64,000 nt of DNA from Mesorhizobium carmichaelinearum (GTDB lineage Bacteria; Pseudomonadota; Alphaproteobacteria; Rhizobiales; Rhizobiaceae): assembly GCF_900199455.1 (NCBI RefSeq), contig NZ_FZQR01000004.1, positions 583,913 to 647,912 of the forward strand. The letters are read 5' to 3'. Below the pieces are notes generated by a model that worked only from the letters and a program-made list of their open reading frames with translations, ran no database searches and was not told the DNA's origin. Positions within the stretch are counted from its first letter, which is position 1, and each line of letters opens with the position of its first letter. Shown here in pieces: positions 44,616 through 54,159 of the stretch. The translations under genes and the position numbers were made by a program.

Positions 44616-44758
44616 AGACTGTCTGGAAACTCTGCTCTGGCGGCCATCTGATGGCGTTTTCTGCGCTTCCGGTGCTCACGGACCCAAATGTCCGCTGCGC
44701 TTCGGTTCTCGAAACCACCACCATATGACTCGCCAGAGCGAATTTCGAAACAGTCTCT
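44614..44758. repeat. 145-bp palindromic intergenic repeat (RIME-like)
   Basis: The two ends are imperfect inverted copies: AGAGACTGTCTGGAAACTCT at 44614-44633 against the complement AGAGACTGTTTCGAAATTCG read from 44758, followed by CTCTGGCGG in both arms. The inner part also pairs (AGCGCAG/CTGCGC). I recall such elements from Mesorhizobium and other rhizobia as repeated intergenic units. It may act as a terminator or mRNA stabiliser for the qor transcript, or be a MITE-like remnant. Confidence 0.8.
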
Positions 44759-44784
44759 TAGTCCCGCCAGGCTTGCTATCCCTT

Positions 44785-44818
44785 GAATTTCCGCTGAAAT
44801 TCTTGAAGCTCTTTCAAG
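44785..44818. promoter_or_regulatory. Paired palindromes upstream of the nucleoside importer
   Basis: GAATTTC-CGCT-GAAATTC (44785-44802) and CTTGAA-GCTCT-TTCAAG (44802-44818) are adjacent perfect inverted repeats about 90-120 bases before the ABC gene start. Together they make a compact dyad array, a plausible operator for a regulator of nucleoside uptake. Confidence 0.5.
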
Positions 44819-44906
44819 ACGCGTGCCGCCTTCCGTTGAGAGCCGGCGGCGCCTACCATGCTTGCGGGAACACAGAACATATCTGGCGAACCAGATGGGA
44901 GGCACT

Positions 44907-46472
44907 GTGAGTGCAAATCATGATGGGGCGAACCTGCTTGAGGTTCGTGGCCTGACCAAGATATTCGGCACGCTGACGGCGTGCGATCATATCGACCTCA
45001 ACATCGCCAAGGGTGAAATCCACGCGCTGCTCGGCGAAAACGGCGCCGGTAAGTCGACGCTGGTCAAGATGCTGTTCGGCTCGCTGGAGCCCAATTCCGG
45101 CGAGATTTTCTGGAACGGCCAGGCGGTACGGATCACCAGCCCGGGTGCGGCGAAGAAGCTCGGCATCGGCATGGTGTTCCAGCATTTTTCGCTGTTCGAG
45201 GCGCTGACCGCGGCCGAGAACATCGCGCTGTCTCTGGACGACGGTTCGCCGATCAGCAGCATCGCCGCGAAGGCGAGGGCGCTTTCCTACAGTTATGGCC
45301 TGCCGCTCGATCCCGACTCGCTGGTCGGCGACCTGTCGGTCGGCGAGCGCCAGCGCATCGAGATCATCCGCTGCCTGCTGCAGACGCCGCAGCTCATCAT
45401 TCTCGACGAGCCGACCTCGGTGCTGACGCCGCAGGAAGCCGACAAGCTGTTCGAGACGCTGGAGCGGCTGCGCGCGGAAGGCAAATCGATCCTCTACATC
45501 TCGCACCGGCTCGAAGAGGTCAAACGCATCTGCGACCGTGCCACCGTGTTGCGGCATGGCAAGGTGGTCGGTCATTGCAACCCGCGCGAGGAAACTGCCG
45601 CTTCGCTCGCCCGCATGATGGTCGGCAACGAAGTGCAGGCCGTGGTGCGTGCACCGGTCGAAGGGATCGAAACCGCTCAACCGTTGCTCGAAATCCGCAA
45701 TCTCAGCCGCAAGCCGGCGACGCCGTTCTCCATTCCGCTCAAGGCCATCAGCCTCAATGTCCGCGCCGGCGAGGTGATCGGCATTGCCGGTGTCGCCGGC
45801 AACGGCCAGGGCGAATTCTTCGAATCCGTCTCCGGCGAGGTCTCGCAGCAGGATGCCACCTCGGTGCGCATCCGCGGCAAGGATGCGGGTGGCCTCACCA
45901 TCACCGGACGGCGCCTGCTGGGGGCCGCCTTCGTGCCGGAGGAGCGCCTCGGCCATGGCGCGGCTCCGCGCATGAAACTCTCGGAAAATCTCCTGCTGTC
46001 GCGCCATGCCACCGACGGCAAGGCCTTTGTCGGCACCGGTGGAATGGTCAAGAGCGGCGCTGTTTACGCCGCCTCGCAACGCATCATCGAGGCGATGGAC
46101 GTACGCAAGAGCGCGCCGGATCCGGAAGCGGCAGCGCTCTCGGGCGGAAACCTGCAGAAATTCATCGTCGGCCGCGAACTCGATCGCCGCCCAAGCGTCA
46201 TGGTGGTCAACCAGCCGACCTGGGGCGTCGATGCCGGTGCCGCCGCCCACATCCGCCAGGCCCTGATCGAACTGTCGCGCAGCGGATCGGCGGTGCTGGT
46301 GATCAGCCAGGACCTCGACGAACTGTTCGAAATCTCGGATGCGATCGCAGTCATGCACAATGGCGAATTGTCCAAGCCGATGCCGATCGCCGAAGCGACC
46401 TTCGAGAAGGTCGGCCTGCTGATGGGCGGCGCCGAGCCCGGCCACGCCGAACACACGCTGGAGACGGCATGA
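44907..46472 (+). CDS. Nucleoside ABC transporter ATP-binding protein (two ABC domains)
   Basis: A 521-aa protein with two ABC domains, as in sugar and BMP-type nucleoside importers. First domain: Walker A GENGAGKST near residue 40, signature LSVGERQRIEI, Walker B LIILDEPTS. Second domain (from about residue 255): VAGNGQGE replaces a canonical Walker A, signature LSGGNLQK, so it is degenerate for ATP hydrolysis as is normal in this family. Start GTG 44907 has GGGAGG four bases upstream; ATG 44895 is the alternative. It overlaps the first permease gene by four bases (ATGA). Confidence 0.92.
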   Translation: MSANHDGANLLEVRGLTKIFGTLTACDHIDLNIAKGEIHALLGENGAGKSTLVKMLFGSLEPNSGEIFWNGQAVRITSPGAAKKLGIGMVFQHFSLFEALTAAENIALSLDDGSPISSIAAKARALSYSYGLPLDPDSLVGDLSVGERQRIEIIRCLLQTPQLIILDEPTSVLTPQEADKLFETLERLRAEGKSILYISHRLEEVKRICDRATVLRHGKVVGHCNPREETAASLARMMVGNEVQAVVRAPVEGIETAQPLLEIRNLSRKPATPFSIPLKAISLNVRAGEVIGIAGVAGNGQGEFFESVSGEVSQQDATSVRIRGKDAGGLTITGRRLLGAAFVPEERLGHGAAPRMKLSENLLLSRHATDGKAFVGTGGMVKSGAVYAASQRIIEAMDVRKSAPDPEAAALSGGNLQKFIVGRELDRRPSVMVVNQPTWGVDAGAAAHIRQALIELSRSGSAVLVISQDLDELFEISDAIAVMHNGELSKPMPIAEATFEKVGLLMGGAEPGHAEHTLETA

Positions 46473-47599
46473 TGCGCCTCGAACTCGTCAAACGCCCGCA
46501 GCGCTCTGCGCTGTTTTCGGCCCTGTCGCCGTTCATCGCCTTCGCGCTGACGATCATCGCCGGCGCCATTATGTTCGCGCTGCTCGGCGTCAATCCGCTG
46601 ACCGCGTTCCGGATCTACTTCGTCGAGCCGGTCAGCCAGGTCTGGCAGCTGCATGAGCTGGCGATCAAGGCGGCGCCACTGATCCTGATCGCGGTCGGCC
46701 TGTCGGTCTGCTACAAGGCCAACATCTGGAACATCGGCGCCGAAGGCCAGTTCATTTTCGGCGCCATCTTCGGCTCCGCCATTCCGGTGCTGTTTCCGCA
46801 ATTTGAAGGCCCGCTGGTGCTGCCACTGATGCTGCTGCTCGGCATGGTCGGCGGTGCGGCCTATGCGGCGATACCCGCGTTTCTGAAGACCCGCTTCAAC
46901 ACCAACGAGATCCTGACAAGCTTGATGCTGGTCTATGTCGCGCAGCTCTTCCTCGACTGGCTGGTGCGCGGCCCGTGGCGCGATCCGCAGGGCCATGGTT
47001 TCCCGCAAACGATCCAGTTCGGCGACTCCGCCGTATTGCCGGAACTGATGCCGGACGCCGGACGCGCCAATTGGGGTTTTGTCTTTGCGCTGGTTGCCGC
47101 GGTGCTGATCTGGATCATGATGGGGCGCATGCTCAAGGGCTTCGAGGTCCGCGTGCTGGGTTCCAGTCCGCGGGCAGGGCGCTTCGCCGGCTTCGGCCTC
47201 AGCCGCATGGTGTTCTTTGCCTTCCTGCTGTCAGGCGCACTGGCCGGCCTTGCCGGCATCTCCGAAGTCTCCGGCGCCATCGGGCAGCTGCAGCCTGTCA
47301 TCTCGCCCGGCTACGGCTTCACCGCCATCATCGTGGCGTTCCTTGGCCGCCTCAATCCGCTTGGCATCATCGCCGCGGGTCTGGTGCTGGCGCTGACCTA
47401 TCTCGGCGGCGAGGCGGTGCAAAGCGCGCTCGGTATTTCCGACAAGGTGGCGAGGGTGTTCCAGGGCATGCTTTTGTTCTTCGTGCTCGGCTGCGACACG
47501 CTCATCCATTACCGCATCCGCCTGATCGGCCTGGCGCTGACGAAACCAGAAGGCGCGGCGAAGCTCGAAGCCGCGCCGAAGTTGAAGGAAGCCCGCTGA
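46469..47599 (+). CDS. Nucleoside ABC transporter permease 1
   Basis: A 376-aa permease of the BPD_transp_2 (branched-chain/sugar) type with about nine hydrophobic helices, matching the NupP/YufP-like subunit. KANIWNIGAEGQFIFGAIFG near residue 85 and AGLAGISEVSGAIGQLQ are the conserved regions. The start overlaps the ATPase gene and the stop overlaps the next permease start (TGATG), so the whole unit is coupled. Confidence 0.9.
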   Translation: MMRLELVKRPQRSALFSALSPFIAFALTIIAGAIMFALLGVNPLTAFRIYFVEPVSQVWQLHELAIKAAPLILIAVGLSVCYKANIWNIGAEGQFIFGAIFGSAIPVLFPQFEGPLVLPLMLLLGMVGGAAYAAIPAFLKTRFNTNEILTSLMLVYVAQLFLDWLVRGPWRDPQGHGFPQTIQFGDSAVLPELMPDAGRANWGFVFALVAAVLIWIMMGRMLKGFEVRVLGSSPRAGRFAGFGLSRMVFFAFLLSGALAGLAGISEVSGAIGQLQPVISPGYGFTAIIVAFLGRLNPLGIIAAGLVLALTYLGGEAVQSALGISDKVARVFQGMLLFFVLGCDTLIHYRIRLIGLALTKPEGAAKLEAAPKLKEAR

Positions 47600-48519
47600 T
47601 GGACATCACCGTCAACATCCTCCTGACCATCGCCACGGCGGCGACACCGCTGTTGATCGCGGCGATCGGCGAACTGGTGGTCGAACGTTCCGGCGTGCTC
47701 AATCTCGGCGTCGAAGGCATGATGATCATGGGCGCGGTCGGCGGCTTCGGCGCCGGCTACCTGACCGGCTCGCCCTGGCTCGGCCTTTTGGCGGCAATCG
47801 TCATGGGAGCCGTTTTCTCGCTGCTGTTCGCCGTGATGACGCTGTCGCTGGCGACCAACCAGGTGGCGACTGGCCTGTCGCTGACGCTGCTCGGCCTCGG
47901 CCTCTCAGGCATGATCGGCACGAGCTTCGTCGGCCAGCCCGGTGTCAGGCTGCCCAATCTCGACATTCCCGGCCTCAGCTCAATCCCGGTCGTGGGCAAG
48001 CTGCTGTTCGGCCAGGATCCTGTCTTCTACATCTCGATCGCGCTGACCGCCGCCGTGATGTGGTTTCTGTTCAAGACGCGCACTGGCCTCACGCTGCGTT
48101 CGATCGGCGACAGCCATGCCTCGGCGCATGCGCTCGGCATCAAGGTCATCCGCTACCGCTATCTCTCGGTAATCTTTGGCGGCGCCTGTGCCGGTCTCGC
48201 CGGCGGTCATCTGTCGCTGGTCTATACGCCGCAATGGGTCGAGAACATGACCGCGGGCCGTGGCTGGATCGCGCTGGCGCTGGTGGTGTTCGCGTCGTGG
48301 CGGCCGTGGCGGGTGCTGGCCGGCGCCTACATCTTCGGTGCGGTGTGGATCGGCCAGCTTCATGCACAGGCTTTTGGCATTCCGGTGCCCTCGCAGATGC
48401 TTTCTTCTTTGCCCTATCTGGCAACCGTCGTGGTTCTCGTTCTAATCTCGCGCAACAAGCGTCTGACGATGATGAACACGCCGGCATCCCTGGGGCAGCC
48501 ATTCGTTCCGGATCGTTGA
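47599..48519 (+). CDS. Nucleoside ABC transporter permease 2
   Basis: A 306-aa permease, YufQ-like. The opening [20 protein letters not shown] near residue 25 is the hallmark of this subunit, and [16 protein letters not shown] is the other conserved block. Together with permease 1 it forms the membrane channel. It is followed by the binding-protein gene after 51 bases. Confidence 0.9.
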   Translation: MDITVNILLTIATAATPLLIAAIGELVVERSGVLNLGVEGMMIMGAVGGFGAGYLTGSPWLGLLAAIVMGAVFSLLFAVMTLSLATNQVATGLSLTLLGLGLSGMIGTSFVGQPGVRLPNLDIPGLSSIPVVGKLLFGQDPVFYISIALTAAVMWFLFKTRTGLTLRSIGDSHASAHALGIKVIRYRYLSVIFGGACAGLAGGHLSLVYTPQWVENMTAGRGWIALALVVFASWRPWRVLAGAYIFGAVWIGQLHAQAFGIPVPSQMLSSLPYLATVVVLVLISRNKRLTMMNTPASLGQPFVPDR

Positions 48520-48570
48520 CAACAACAAAAAGACGGGAAGCTCCAAGGCTTAACACAGAGAGGTAACACG

Positions 48571-49638
48571 ATGAAAAAACTGCTTATTGCCCTGATGACG
48601 ACGACAGCGGCATTGTCGCTGGCCGCGTCCGCAGAGGCTGCCGACAAGTTGAAGGCCTGCTGGGTCTATACCGGCCCGATCGGCGATTTCGGCTACTCCT
48701 ACCAGCACGACCAGGGCCGGCTCGAAGTCGAGAAGGCACTCGGCGACAAGGTCGAGACCGCCTATCTGGAGAATGTCTCGGAAGGTCCCGATGCCGACCG
48801 TGCTTTCGAGCGCCTGGCGCGCGAAGGCTGCAAGCTCATCTTCGGCACCTCGTTCGGCTTCATGGATGCCGAGGTGAAGGTCGCCAAGAAATTCCCGAAA
48901 GTGATGTTCGAGCACGCCACCGGCTACAAGACCGGCGACAATCTCGGCATCTACAATGCCCGCTTCTATGAAGGCCGCTACGTGCTCGGCCAGATCGCCG
49001 CCAAGGAATCGAAGTCCGGCGTCGCCGGCTACATCGTCTCCTTCCCGATTCCCGAAGTGGTGATGGGCATCAACTCGTTCATGCTCGGCGCGCAGTCGAT
49101 CAATCCAAACTTCAAGGCCAAGATCGTCTGGGTCAATTCGTGGTTCGATCCGGGCAAGGAAGCCGACGCCGCCAAGGCGCTGTTCGACCAGGGCGCCGAC
49201 ATCATCGTCCAGCACACCGATTCGACCGCCGCCCTGCAGGTCGCCGAGGAGCGCAAGCTGCACGGCTTCGGCCAGTCGTCCGACATGATCAAGTTCGCGC
49301 CCAACGCGCAGCTGACCTCGCTCACGGACGAATGGGGCCCTTACTATATCAGCCGCGTGCAGGCAGCCATCGACGGCACCTGGAAGCCGGACAATGTCTG
49401 GCTCGGCATCAAGGACGGCGCGGTCAAGCTCGCGCCCTACACCAACATGCCCGACGACGTGAAGGCGATGGCCGAGGCGACCGAGAAGAAGATCGCCGGC
49501 GGCTGGAACCCCTTCACCGGACCGATCGCCAAGCAGGACGGCTCGGCATGGCTGAAGGACGGCGAAGTCGCCGACGACGGCACGCTGCTCGGCATGAACT
49601 TTTACGTCAAGGGCGTCGACGACAAGCTGCCGCAATAA
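48571..49638 (+). CDS. BMP-family substrate-binding protein (nucleoside)
   Basis: A 355-aa periplasmic protein with a signal peptide (LAASAEAAD). The blocks CWVYTGPIGDFGYSYQHDQG, LIFGTSFGFMDA and DIIVQHTDSTAALQVAEER resemble BmpA/PnrA purine-nucleoside binders. ATG 48571 has GAGAGG upstream. It ends 25 bases before a strong terminator and completes a full importer: ATPase, two permeases and binding protein. The preferred nucleoside cannot be stated. Confidence 0.92.
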   Translation: MKKLLIALMTTTAALSLAASAEAADKLKACWVYTGPIGDFGYSYQHDQGRLEVEKALGDKVETAYLENVSEGPDADRAFERLAREGCKLIFGTSFGFMDAEVKVAKKFPKVMFEHATGYKTGDNLGIYNARFYEGRYVLGQIAAKESKSGVAGYIVSFPIPEVVMGINSFMLGAQSINPNFKAKIVWVNSWFDPGKEADAAKALFDQGADIIVQHTDSTAALQVAEERKLHGFGQSSDMIKFAPNAQLTSLTDEWGPYYISRVQAAIDGTWKPDNVWLGIKDGAVKLAPYTNMPDDVKAMAEATEKKIAGGWNPFTGPIAKQDGSAWLKDGEVADDGTLLGMNFYVKGVDDKLPQ

Positions 49639-49662
49639 GCGGCGCACCACATCTCGAATAGG

Positions 49663-49687
49663 AAAGGGCGCCGCGAGGCGCCCTTTT
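49663..49687. terminator. Intrinsic terminator
   Basis: AAAGGGCGCC (49663-49672), loop GCGA, GGCGCCCTTT (49677-49686), then T. It ends the nucleoside importer operon and, with its A-rich left side, can serve the convergent rimO gene. Confidence 0.92.
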
Positions 49688-49715
49688 CATTTGCCTGGAG
49701 AACCCGACGAACGGC

Positions 49716-51029
49716 TCAGACCGCCGAGCCGTAGAGATCATAAGCGTCGGCGCGCTCGATCTTGACGGTGACGATGTCGCCGGCACGCATCGGGCGGCGC
49801 GACTGGATGTGGACCGAGCCGTCGATCTCCGGCGCATCATATTTGGTGCGGCCCTTCGCCGATGTGCCATGCGCTTCATCGATCAGCACCGGCAGGCGCT
49901 TGCCGACCTTCTTGGCCAGCTGCGTCGCCGAAATCTTCTGCTGGCGCTGCATGAAGCGGTGCCAGCGTGCTTCCTTGACCTCCTGCGGAACCTGCTCGAG
50001 GCCGAGGTCGTTGGAACGGGCGCCCTTGACCGGTTCGTATTTGAAGCAGCCGGCGCGATCGATCTTGGCCTCGTCCAGCCAGTCGAGCAGCATCTCGAAA
50101 TCCTCGTCCGTCTCGCCGGGGAAGCCGACGATGAAGGTCGAGCGGATGGCGAGATCGGGGCACACATCACGCCACCCGCGGATGCGCTCCAGTGTCTTTT
50201 CGCCATGCGCCGGCCGGCGCATGTTTTTCAGCACTTGCGGGGAGGCATGCTGGAACGGGATGTCGAGATACGGAAGGATCTTGCCGTCGGCCATCAGCGG
50301 GATGACGTCGGCAACATGCGGGTAGGGGTAGACATAGTGCATGCGCACCCAGATGCCGAGCTTTCCCAGTTCCTCGGACAGATCGAGGAACTTCGCGCGC
50401 ACTTCACGGTCACCGAACATGGACGTCTGGTATTTGACGTCTATGCCGTAGGCGCTGGTGTCCTGCGAGATGACGAGCAGTTCCTTGACGCCGGCCTTGG
50501 CCAGTTTTTCGGCTTCGCGCAGCACATCGGCTGCCGGGCGCGAAACGAGATCGCCACGCAGGGCGGGAATGATGCAGAAGGTGCAGCGGTTGTTGCAGCC
50601 TTCCGAAATCTTGAGATAGGCATAGTGGCGCGGCGTCAGCTTGACGCCCTGTGGTGGCAGGAGATCGATGTAGGGGTCGTGCGAAGGAGGCGCCGCCTCA
50701 TGCACGGCCGCCATCACGCTCTCATAGGCCTGCGGCCCGGTGATCGCCAGCACATTGGGGTGCTTTTCGCGGATCACGTCCGGCTCGGCGCCGAGGCAGC
50801 CGGTGACGATGACCCTGCCGTTTTCCGAAAGCGCGGAACCGATGGCGTTGAGCGACTCGTCGCGGGCGGAATCCAGGAAACCGCAGGTGTTGACGACGAC
50901 GAGATCGGCGCCGTCATGTTTGCGGGCGATCTCGTAGCCTTCAGCGCGCAGGCGCGTGATAATGCGCTCGGAATCCACGAGCGCCTTCGGGCATCCAAGG
51001 CTGACGAAACTGACGCGAGGGGCGGACAT
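49716..51029 (-). CDS. rimO: Ribosomal protein S12 methylthiotransferase RimO
   Basis: A 437-aa radical SAM enzyme that methylthiolates Asp88 of ribosomal protein S12. N-terminal UPF0004 domain ([16 protein letters not shown], three cysteines), radical SAM core with [11 protein letters not shown] near residue 147, and a C-terminal TRAM domain (about residues 370-437, [19 protein letters not shown]). ATG 51029 is preferred over TTG 51035. It is an isolated gene. Confidence 0.93.
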   Translation of the reverse strand: MSAPRVSFVSLGCPKALVDSERIITRLRAEGYEIARKHDGADLVVVNTCGFLDSARDESLNAIGSALSENGRVIVTGCLGAEPDVIREKHPNVLAITGPQAYESVMAAVHEAAPPSHDPYIDLLPPQGVKLTPRHYAYLKISEGCNNRCTFCIIPALRGDLVSRPAADVLREAEKLAKAGVKELLVISQDTSAYGIDVKYQTSMFGDREVRAKFLDLSEELGKLGIWVRMHYVYPYPHVADVIPLMADGKILPYLDIPFQHASPQVLKNMRRPAHGEKTLERIRGWRDVCPDLAIRSTFIVGFPGETDEDFEMLLDWLDEAKIDRAGCFKYEPVKGARSNDLGLEQVPQEVKEARWHRFMQRQQKISATQLAKKVGKRLPVLIDEAHGTSAKGRTKYDAPEIDGSVHIQSRRPMRAGDIVTVKIERADAYDLYGSAV

Positions 51030-51193
51030 AGGCAAGTTTCCAATGGGGGCACGGGCCGAAACGCTGGTCCGGCCTCAAATCGTTGTAAATGTCGGTCTGT
51101 GGCGCGTGGCAGGAGCCAATACGCGCGGCGCAATAGCATGGGTTGCACAATCAAGCAAACCGGCCGGCCGGCTGGTCGGCACCATCGAGGGGC

Positions 51194-51880
51194 TCAGTGG
51201 CCTCCGGAACCGAACCAGGGTGCCAGGAAAGCGAAGTGCTCGGGGAATTGCTGCACGGCCCCGTCAAGCAGCATCTTGACCGCGACATAGAGAATGATCG
51301 CCAGGCCGATATAGGCAATCCAGCGGTATTTGTGCAGCAGGCGCGCGACAAACGATGCGGCAAAGCCCATCAGGGCGATCGACAGGGCCAGTCCGATGAT
51401 CAGCACGGTTGGATGGTTCATGGCCGCGCCGGCCACGGCCAGCACATTGTCGAGCGACATCGACACGTCGGCGATGACGATCTGCCAGGCGGCCTGCGAA
51501 AAGGTCTTGCCCGATCCCTTGCCGCCAATAACCCCGTCCTTGTCGAAGTCGCCATTCGACAGCGCTTCGGTGGCATCGCGCTCCTGCTCATGGGTGACAC
51601 GCAATTCGCGCCACATCTTCCAGCACACCCACAGCAAAAGCAGGCCGCCGGCGATCAGCAGCATCGGGCCAATGGTCAGTAGCCATTGCGTGATCAGGGC
51701 GAAGAAAATGCGAAGAACGGTGGCAGCCGCGATGCCAACGAGAATGGCCTGCTTGCGCTGGGCGGCCGGCAGGCCGGCCGCGGCGAGGCCGATGACAATG
51801 GCATTGTCGCCCGCGAGCGCGAGGTCGATGGCGATGACCTGAAAAAGAGCCGATATGCCCGCGGCGGTAAATATTTCCAT
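51194..51880 (-). CDS. TerC family membrane protein
   Basis: A 228-aa membrane protein with about seven helices. The acidic motifs IDLALAGDNAIVIG near residue 20 and IADVSMSLDNVLAVAGAA near residue 130 carry the Asp/Asn residues conserved in TerC/YjbE metal transporters. A cytosolic charged loop (THEQERDATEALSNGD) lies in the middle. ATG 51880 follows CCAGG; the longer frame to 51940 is rejected. Possible function is manganese export. Confidence 0.87.
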   Translation of the reverse strand: MEIFTAAGISALFQVIAIDLALAGDNAIVIGLAAAGLPAAQRKQAILVGIAAATVLRIFFALITQWLLTIGPMLLIAGGLLLLWVCWKMWRELRVTHEQERDATEALSNGDFDKDGVIGGKGSGKTFSQAAWQIVIADVSMSLDNVLAVAGAAMNHPTVLIIGLALSIALMGFAASFVARLLHKYRWIAYIGLAIILYVAVKMLLDGAVQQFPEHFAFLAPWFGSGGH

Positions 51881-52065
51881 CGACCTGGAAGCCCTTCGCC
51901 GAGTGTTCGTTGTCGATTGTCCAGACGGGCCTAAAGGCATGGTCCGCTGGCGTCAAGACGCTGCGACAGACAACACTGGAAAACCACTTTCGTGGCAGGG
52001 GTTTTACAGGGGATTTTCAGCCGCCGCCGGCGCGTGAGCCGAAGCGGACGAGCGCCCGCGAAAAA

Positions 52066-52455
52066 CTAATCGTAGAGATTGTACTTCGCCCAGTCGGCTT
52101 CCGGAATCTCGTCGCCGATCCGGTAGCGCAGCTGCAGGACCTCCATATGGTCCGGCCCGGTCTGGCATTTGAACTTCAGCCGGTACCACTGTCCCTTGCT
52201 GCGGAACGCCGCACCAGGGCTCCTGATCGCATCGGCGCTCATCTCGGGCGTCGCGAAGGCGTAGGCGACGACACGGTCGGCCTTGAACTTGCGGTCATCG
52301 TGAGTGATCCGGTCCAGAACTTCGGCATCACAGCGCTGCTCGAGGCGTGTTTGAGGATCGAGTTTCATCAGCCCGGCACGCAATGCGTTGTCCATCGCGC
52401 TGGCCGGGAGAGCCAGCGTCAGAGACGCAATGGCCATCATGCAGAGTGTCTTCAT
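52066..52455 (-). CDS. DUF930 domain-containing exported protein
   Basis: A 129-aa protein with a signal peptide (TLALPASAMD) and the DUF930 pattern KLDPQTRLEQRCDAEVL, DRVVAYAF and WYRLKFKCQTG. The Cys pair is probably disulfide-bonded. It ends near GDEIPEADWAKYNLYD. DUF930 proteins are common in rhizobia and have no assigned function. Confidence 0.85.
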   Translation of the reverse strand: MKTLCMMAIASLTLALPASAMDNALRAGLMKLDPQTRLEQRCDAEVLDRITHDDRKFKADRVVAYAFATPEMSADAIRSPGAAFRSKGQWYRLKFKCQTGPDHMEVLQLRYRIGDEIPEADWAKYNLYD

Positions 52456-52529
52456 GGGCGGGACTAGCAGCATGTTTTGTCTGAAAAATCAACCAAGAGG
52501 GGCGCTTCATGCTCGGCAAGCCCCTGTAT

Positions 52530-53228
52530 TCAGGGGGTCGGCGCAATCAAAATCTCGTGTCGAGCCTCATCGCGCGCGGCTTGCGGCCACCGAACCAGCG
52601 AGGCGCGGCCGGCATCGGTGAGATCGTAAAGGCCGCGGTCGACGCGCGCGAACCAGCCATAGACATTGTGCTGCAGGATTTTCGGCGCGATCGGCGTCAA
52701 GGCCTTCAGATCGCGCGGCCGTCTGGGTCCGTCAACCATCGCGGCGGCGCAAATGAGGGCGCTCTGGCGGTAGGCGGTCATGATCGGATTGCGCGATCCT
52801 CCGCCGGCGACAGGATCGCCGCGGCGGCGCTGGTGCTCGTCGACAAGGCGGGAGCGCTTCCGCGCGTTCCTGCGCGGTTCCGGCGCGGCAGGACTGACAA
52901 GCACTTCGACCTTGTCACTGGCTGTCACGCCAAGCACGCCAAAGCCAAGCCGGCGGCAGAGGTTGCGGAACCGGGCGTCGCTTTCGCGCCCCTTGCCCCG
53001 TGCCGACATGCGCGCCGCCAGCCAGACTTCGTCGCAAGCCGCCGCACGGTCGACACCTTGCAGCACCAGTTCCAGATTGAACTGCAGTTTCAGTTCACAG
53101 ATGACGACCACCGGCGGCTCGCCCTCGCGCAGCGCGACGATGTCGCAGCCGCCGATTTCCCCCTTCACGACGAAGTCGAGACTTTCGAGGAACCGCTTCA
53201 CCGGCGCATAGAGTGAGGTCTCGTTCAT
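52530..53228 (-). CDS. DUF2161 domain-containing protein (putative phosphodiesterase)
   Basis: A 232-aa protein. Its N-terminal half has a nuclease-like core: SLYAPVKRFLESLDFVVKGEIGGCDIVAL and VVICELKLQF, where the Asp, Glu and Lys fit a PD-(D/E)XK active site. The middle is basic (RRNARKRSRLVDEHQRRRG) and the end holds a winged-helix-like region. DUF2161 proteins are often annotated as phosphodiesterases without proof. It is the last gene of a same-strand run with the desaturase-like gene. Confidence 0.82.
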   Translation of the reverse strand: MNETSLYAPVKRFLESLDFVVKGEIGGCDIVALREGEPPVVVICELKLQFNLELVLQGVDRAAACDEVWLAARMSARGKGRESDARFRNLCRRLGFGVLGVTASDKVEVLVSPAAPEPRRNARKRSRLVDEHQRRRGDPVAGGGSRNPIMTAYRQSALICAAAMVDGPRRPRDLKALTPIAPKILQHNVYGWFARVDRGLYDLTDAGRASLVRWPQAARDEARHEILIAPTP

Positions 53229-53278
53229 GCCTCAAGGCTTAGCCGATTCGACGCGAAAAGCCTTCCGGCTTCGGGGCG

Positions 53279-54076
53279 TCAGGCTTCGGTGCTCGGCACT
53301 GGACGATTCGATCGTTTCTCGCGGGGCAGGAGCGGATAGCTGACCTGCCCGAAATAGCTGGACGGGATCGGATCATCGACGCCGTATTTTTCCGGCACCT
53401 TGTTGCCGGTGGCATTGTAGGTGCCGAACACCATGTCGAGGACAGGCAATTGCCCGGCGAAGTTCTTGTCATAGGCTTCGCGCTGGTTGGCATGGTGCCA
53501 GCGATGGAACTGCGGGCTGGCGATCAGCCACTTCAACGGGCCGAACGGAATCCGCAGGTTCGAATGAACAAGCAGCGTGTGTCCAAAATAGATGGATGAA
53601 AAGACGGCGATCGAGGTTTCGGAGAATCCGAGGAGAAAGATCGGCGTCAGCGATATTGCCTTGGTGAGGATGGCGTCGACCGGGTGGGAGTGGAAGGCGC
53701 CGAGCCAATCCAGATCCTCGATGCCGTGGTGAACGGCATGGAATTTCCAAAGCGCCGGGATCTCGTGGAAGGCCCGGTGTGTCCAGTAGACGCCGATATC
53801 GGTGATCAAGATGATTTCCGCGACCTGCAGCCAGACAGGCTGGCCGCCAACGGCGTGCGTCATTGATTGCGGGACCAGGATCGCGGCGGCGTCGAGTGTG
53901 TTGGCCGCGATCAGAACGATGACTGCTTTTATGATGATGCCGTTGAACAGCACATAGATCAGATCGACACCCAGGCCCTTGCGGAGGGCCTTCTGGGGCC
54001 GTTCGTGGAACAGATGTTCGAACGGAATGAAGATCAACGCGGAGATCAACAGCGCCTTGATGCCAAATATGTCCAT
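53279..54076 (-). CDS. Sterol desaturase/fatty acid hydroxylase family protein
   Basis: A 265-aa membrane protein with four hydrophobic segments and the di-iron histidine clusters HRAFH, HAVHH and HRWHH spread over residues about 110-195. Such enzymes hydroxylate fatty acids, sterols or hopanoids. ATG 54076 starts a hydrophobic N-terminus; the ORF reaches 54115. It is divergent from the small gene at 54412 with a 335-base gap that holds a terminator-like hairpin. Confidence 0.88.
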   Translation of the reverse strand: MDIFGIKALLISALIFIPFEHLFHERPQKALRKGLGVDLIYVLFNGIIIKAVIVLIAANTLDAAAILVPQSMTHAVGGQPVWLQVAEIILITDIGVYWTHRAFHEIPALWKFHAVHHGIEDLDWLGAFHSHPVDAILTKAISLTPIFLLGFSETSIAVFSSIYFGHTLLVHSNLRIPFGPLKWLIASPQFHRWHHANQREAYDKNFAGQLPVLDMVFGTYNATGNKVPEKYGVDDPIPSSYFGQVSYPLLPREKRSNRPVPSTEA

Positions 54077-54159
54077 TCGCCCGCCTCTATGGCTTTGCCT
54101 GTGGCCAGCACCCACTCGCGCTTCAGCTTCCGGACAGAACCACAGTTCTCCTTTCCAAA

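Noticed and set aside
44853..46454. 533-codon minus-strand frame opposite the nucleoside ABC ATPase
   Set aside because: The plus-strand ATPase has all ABC motifs; the antisense frame has none.
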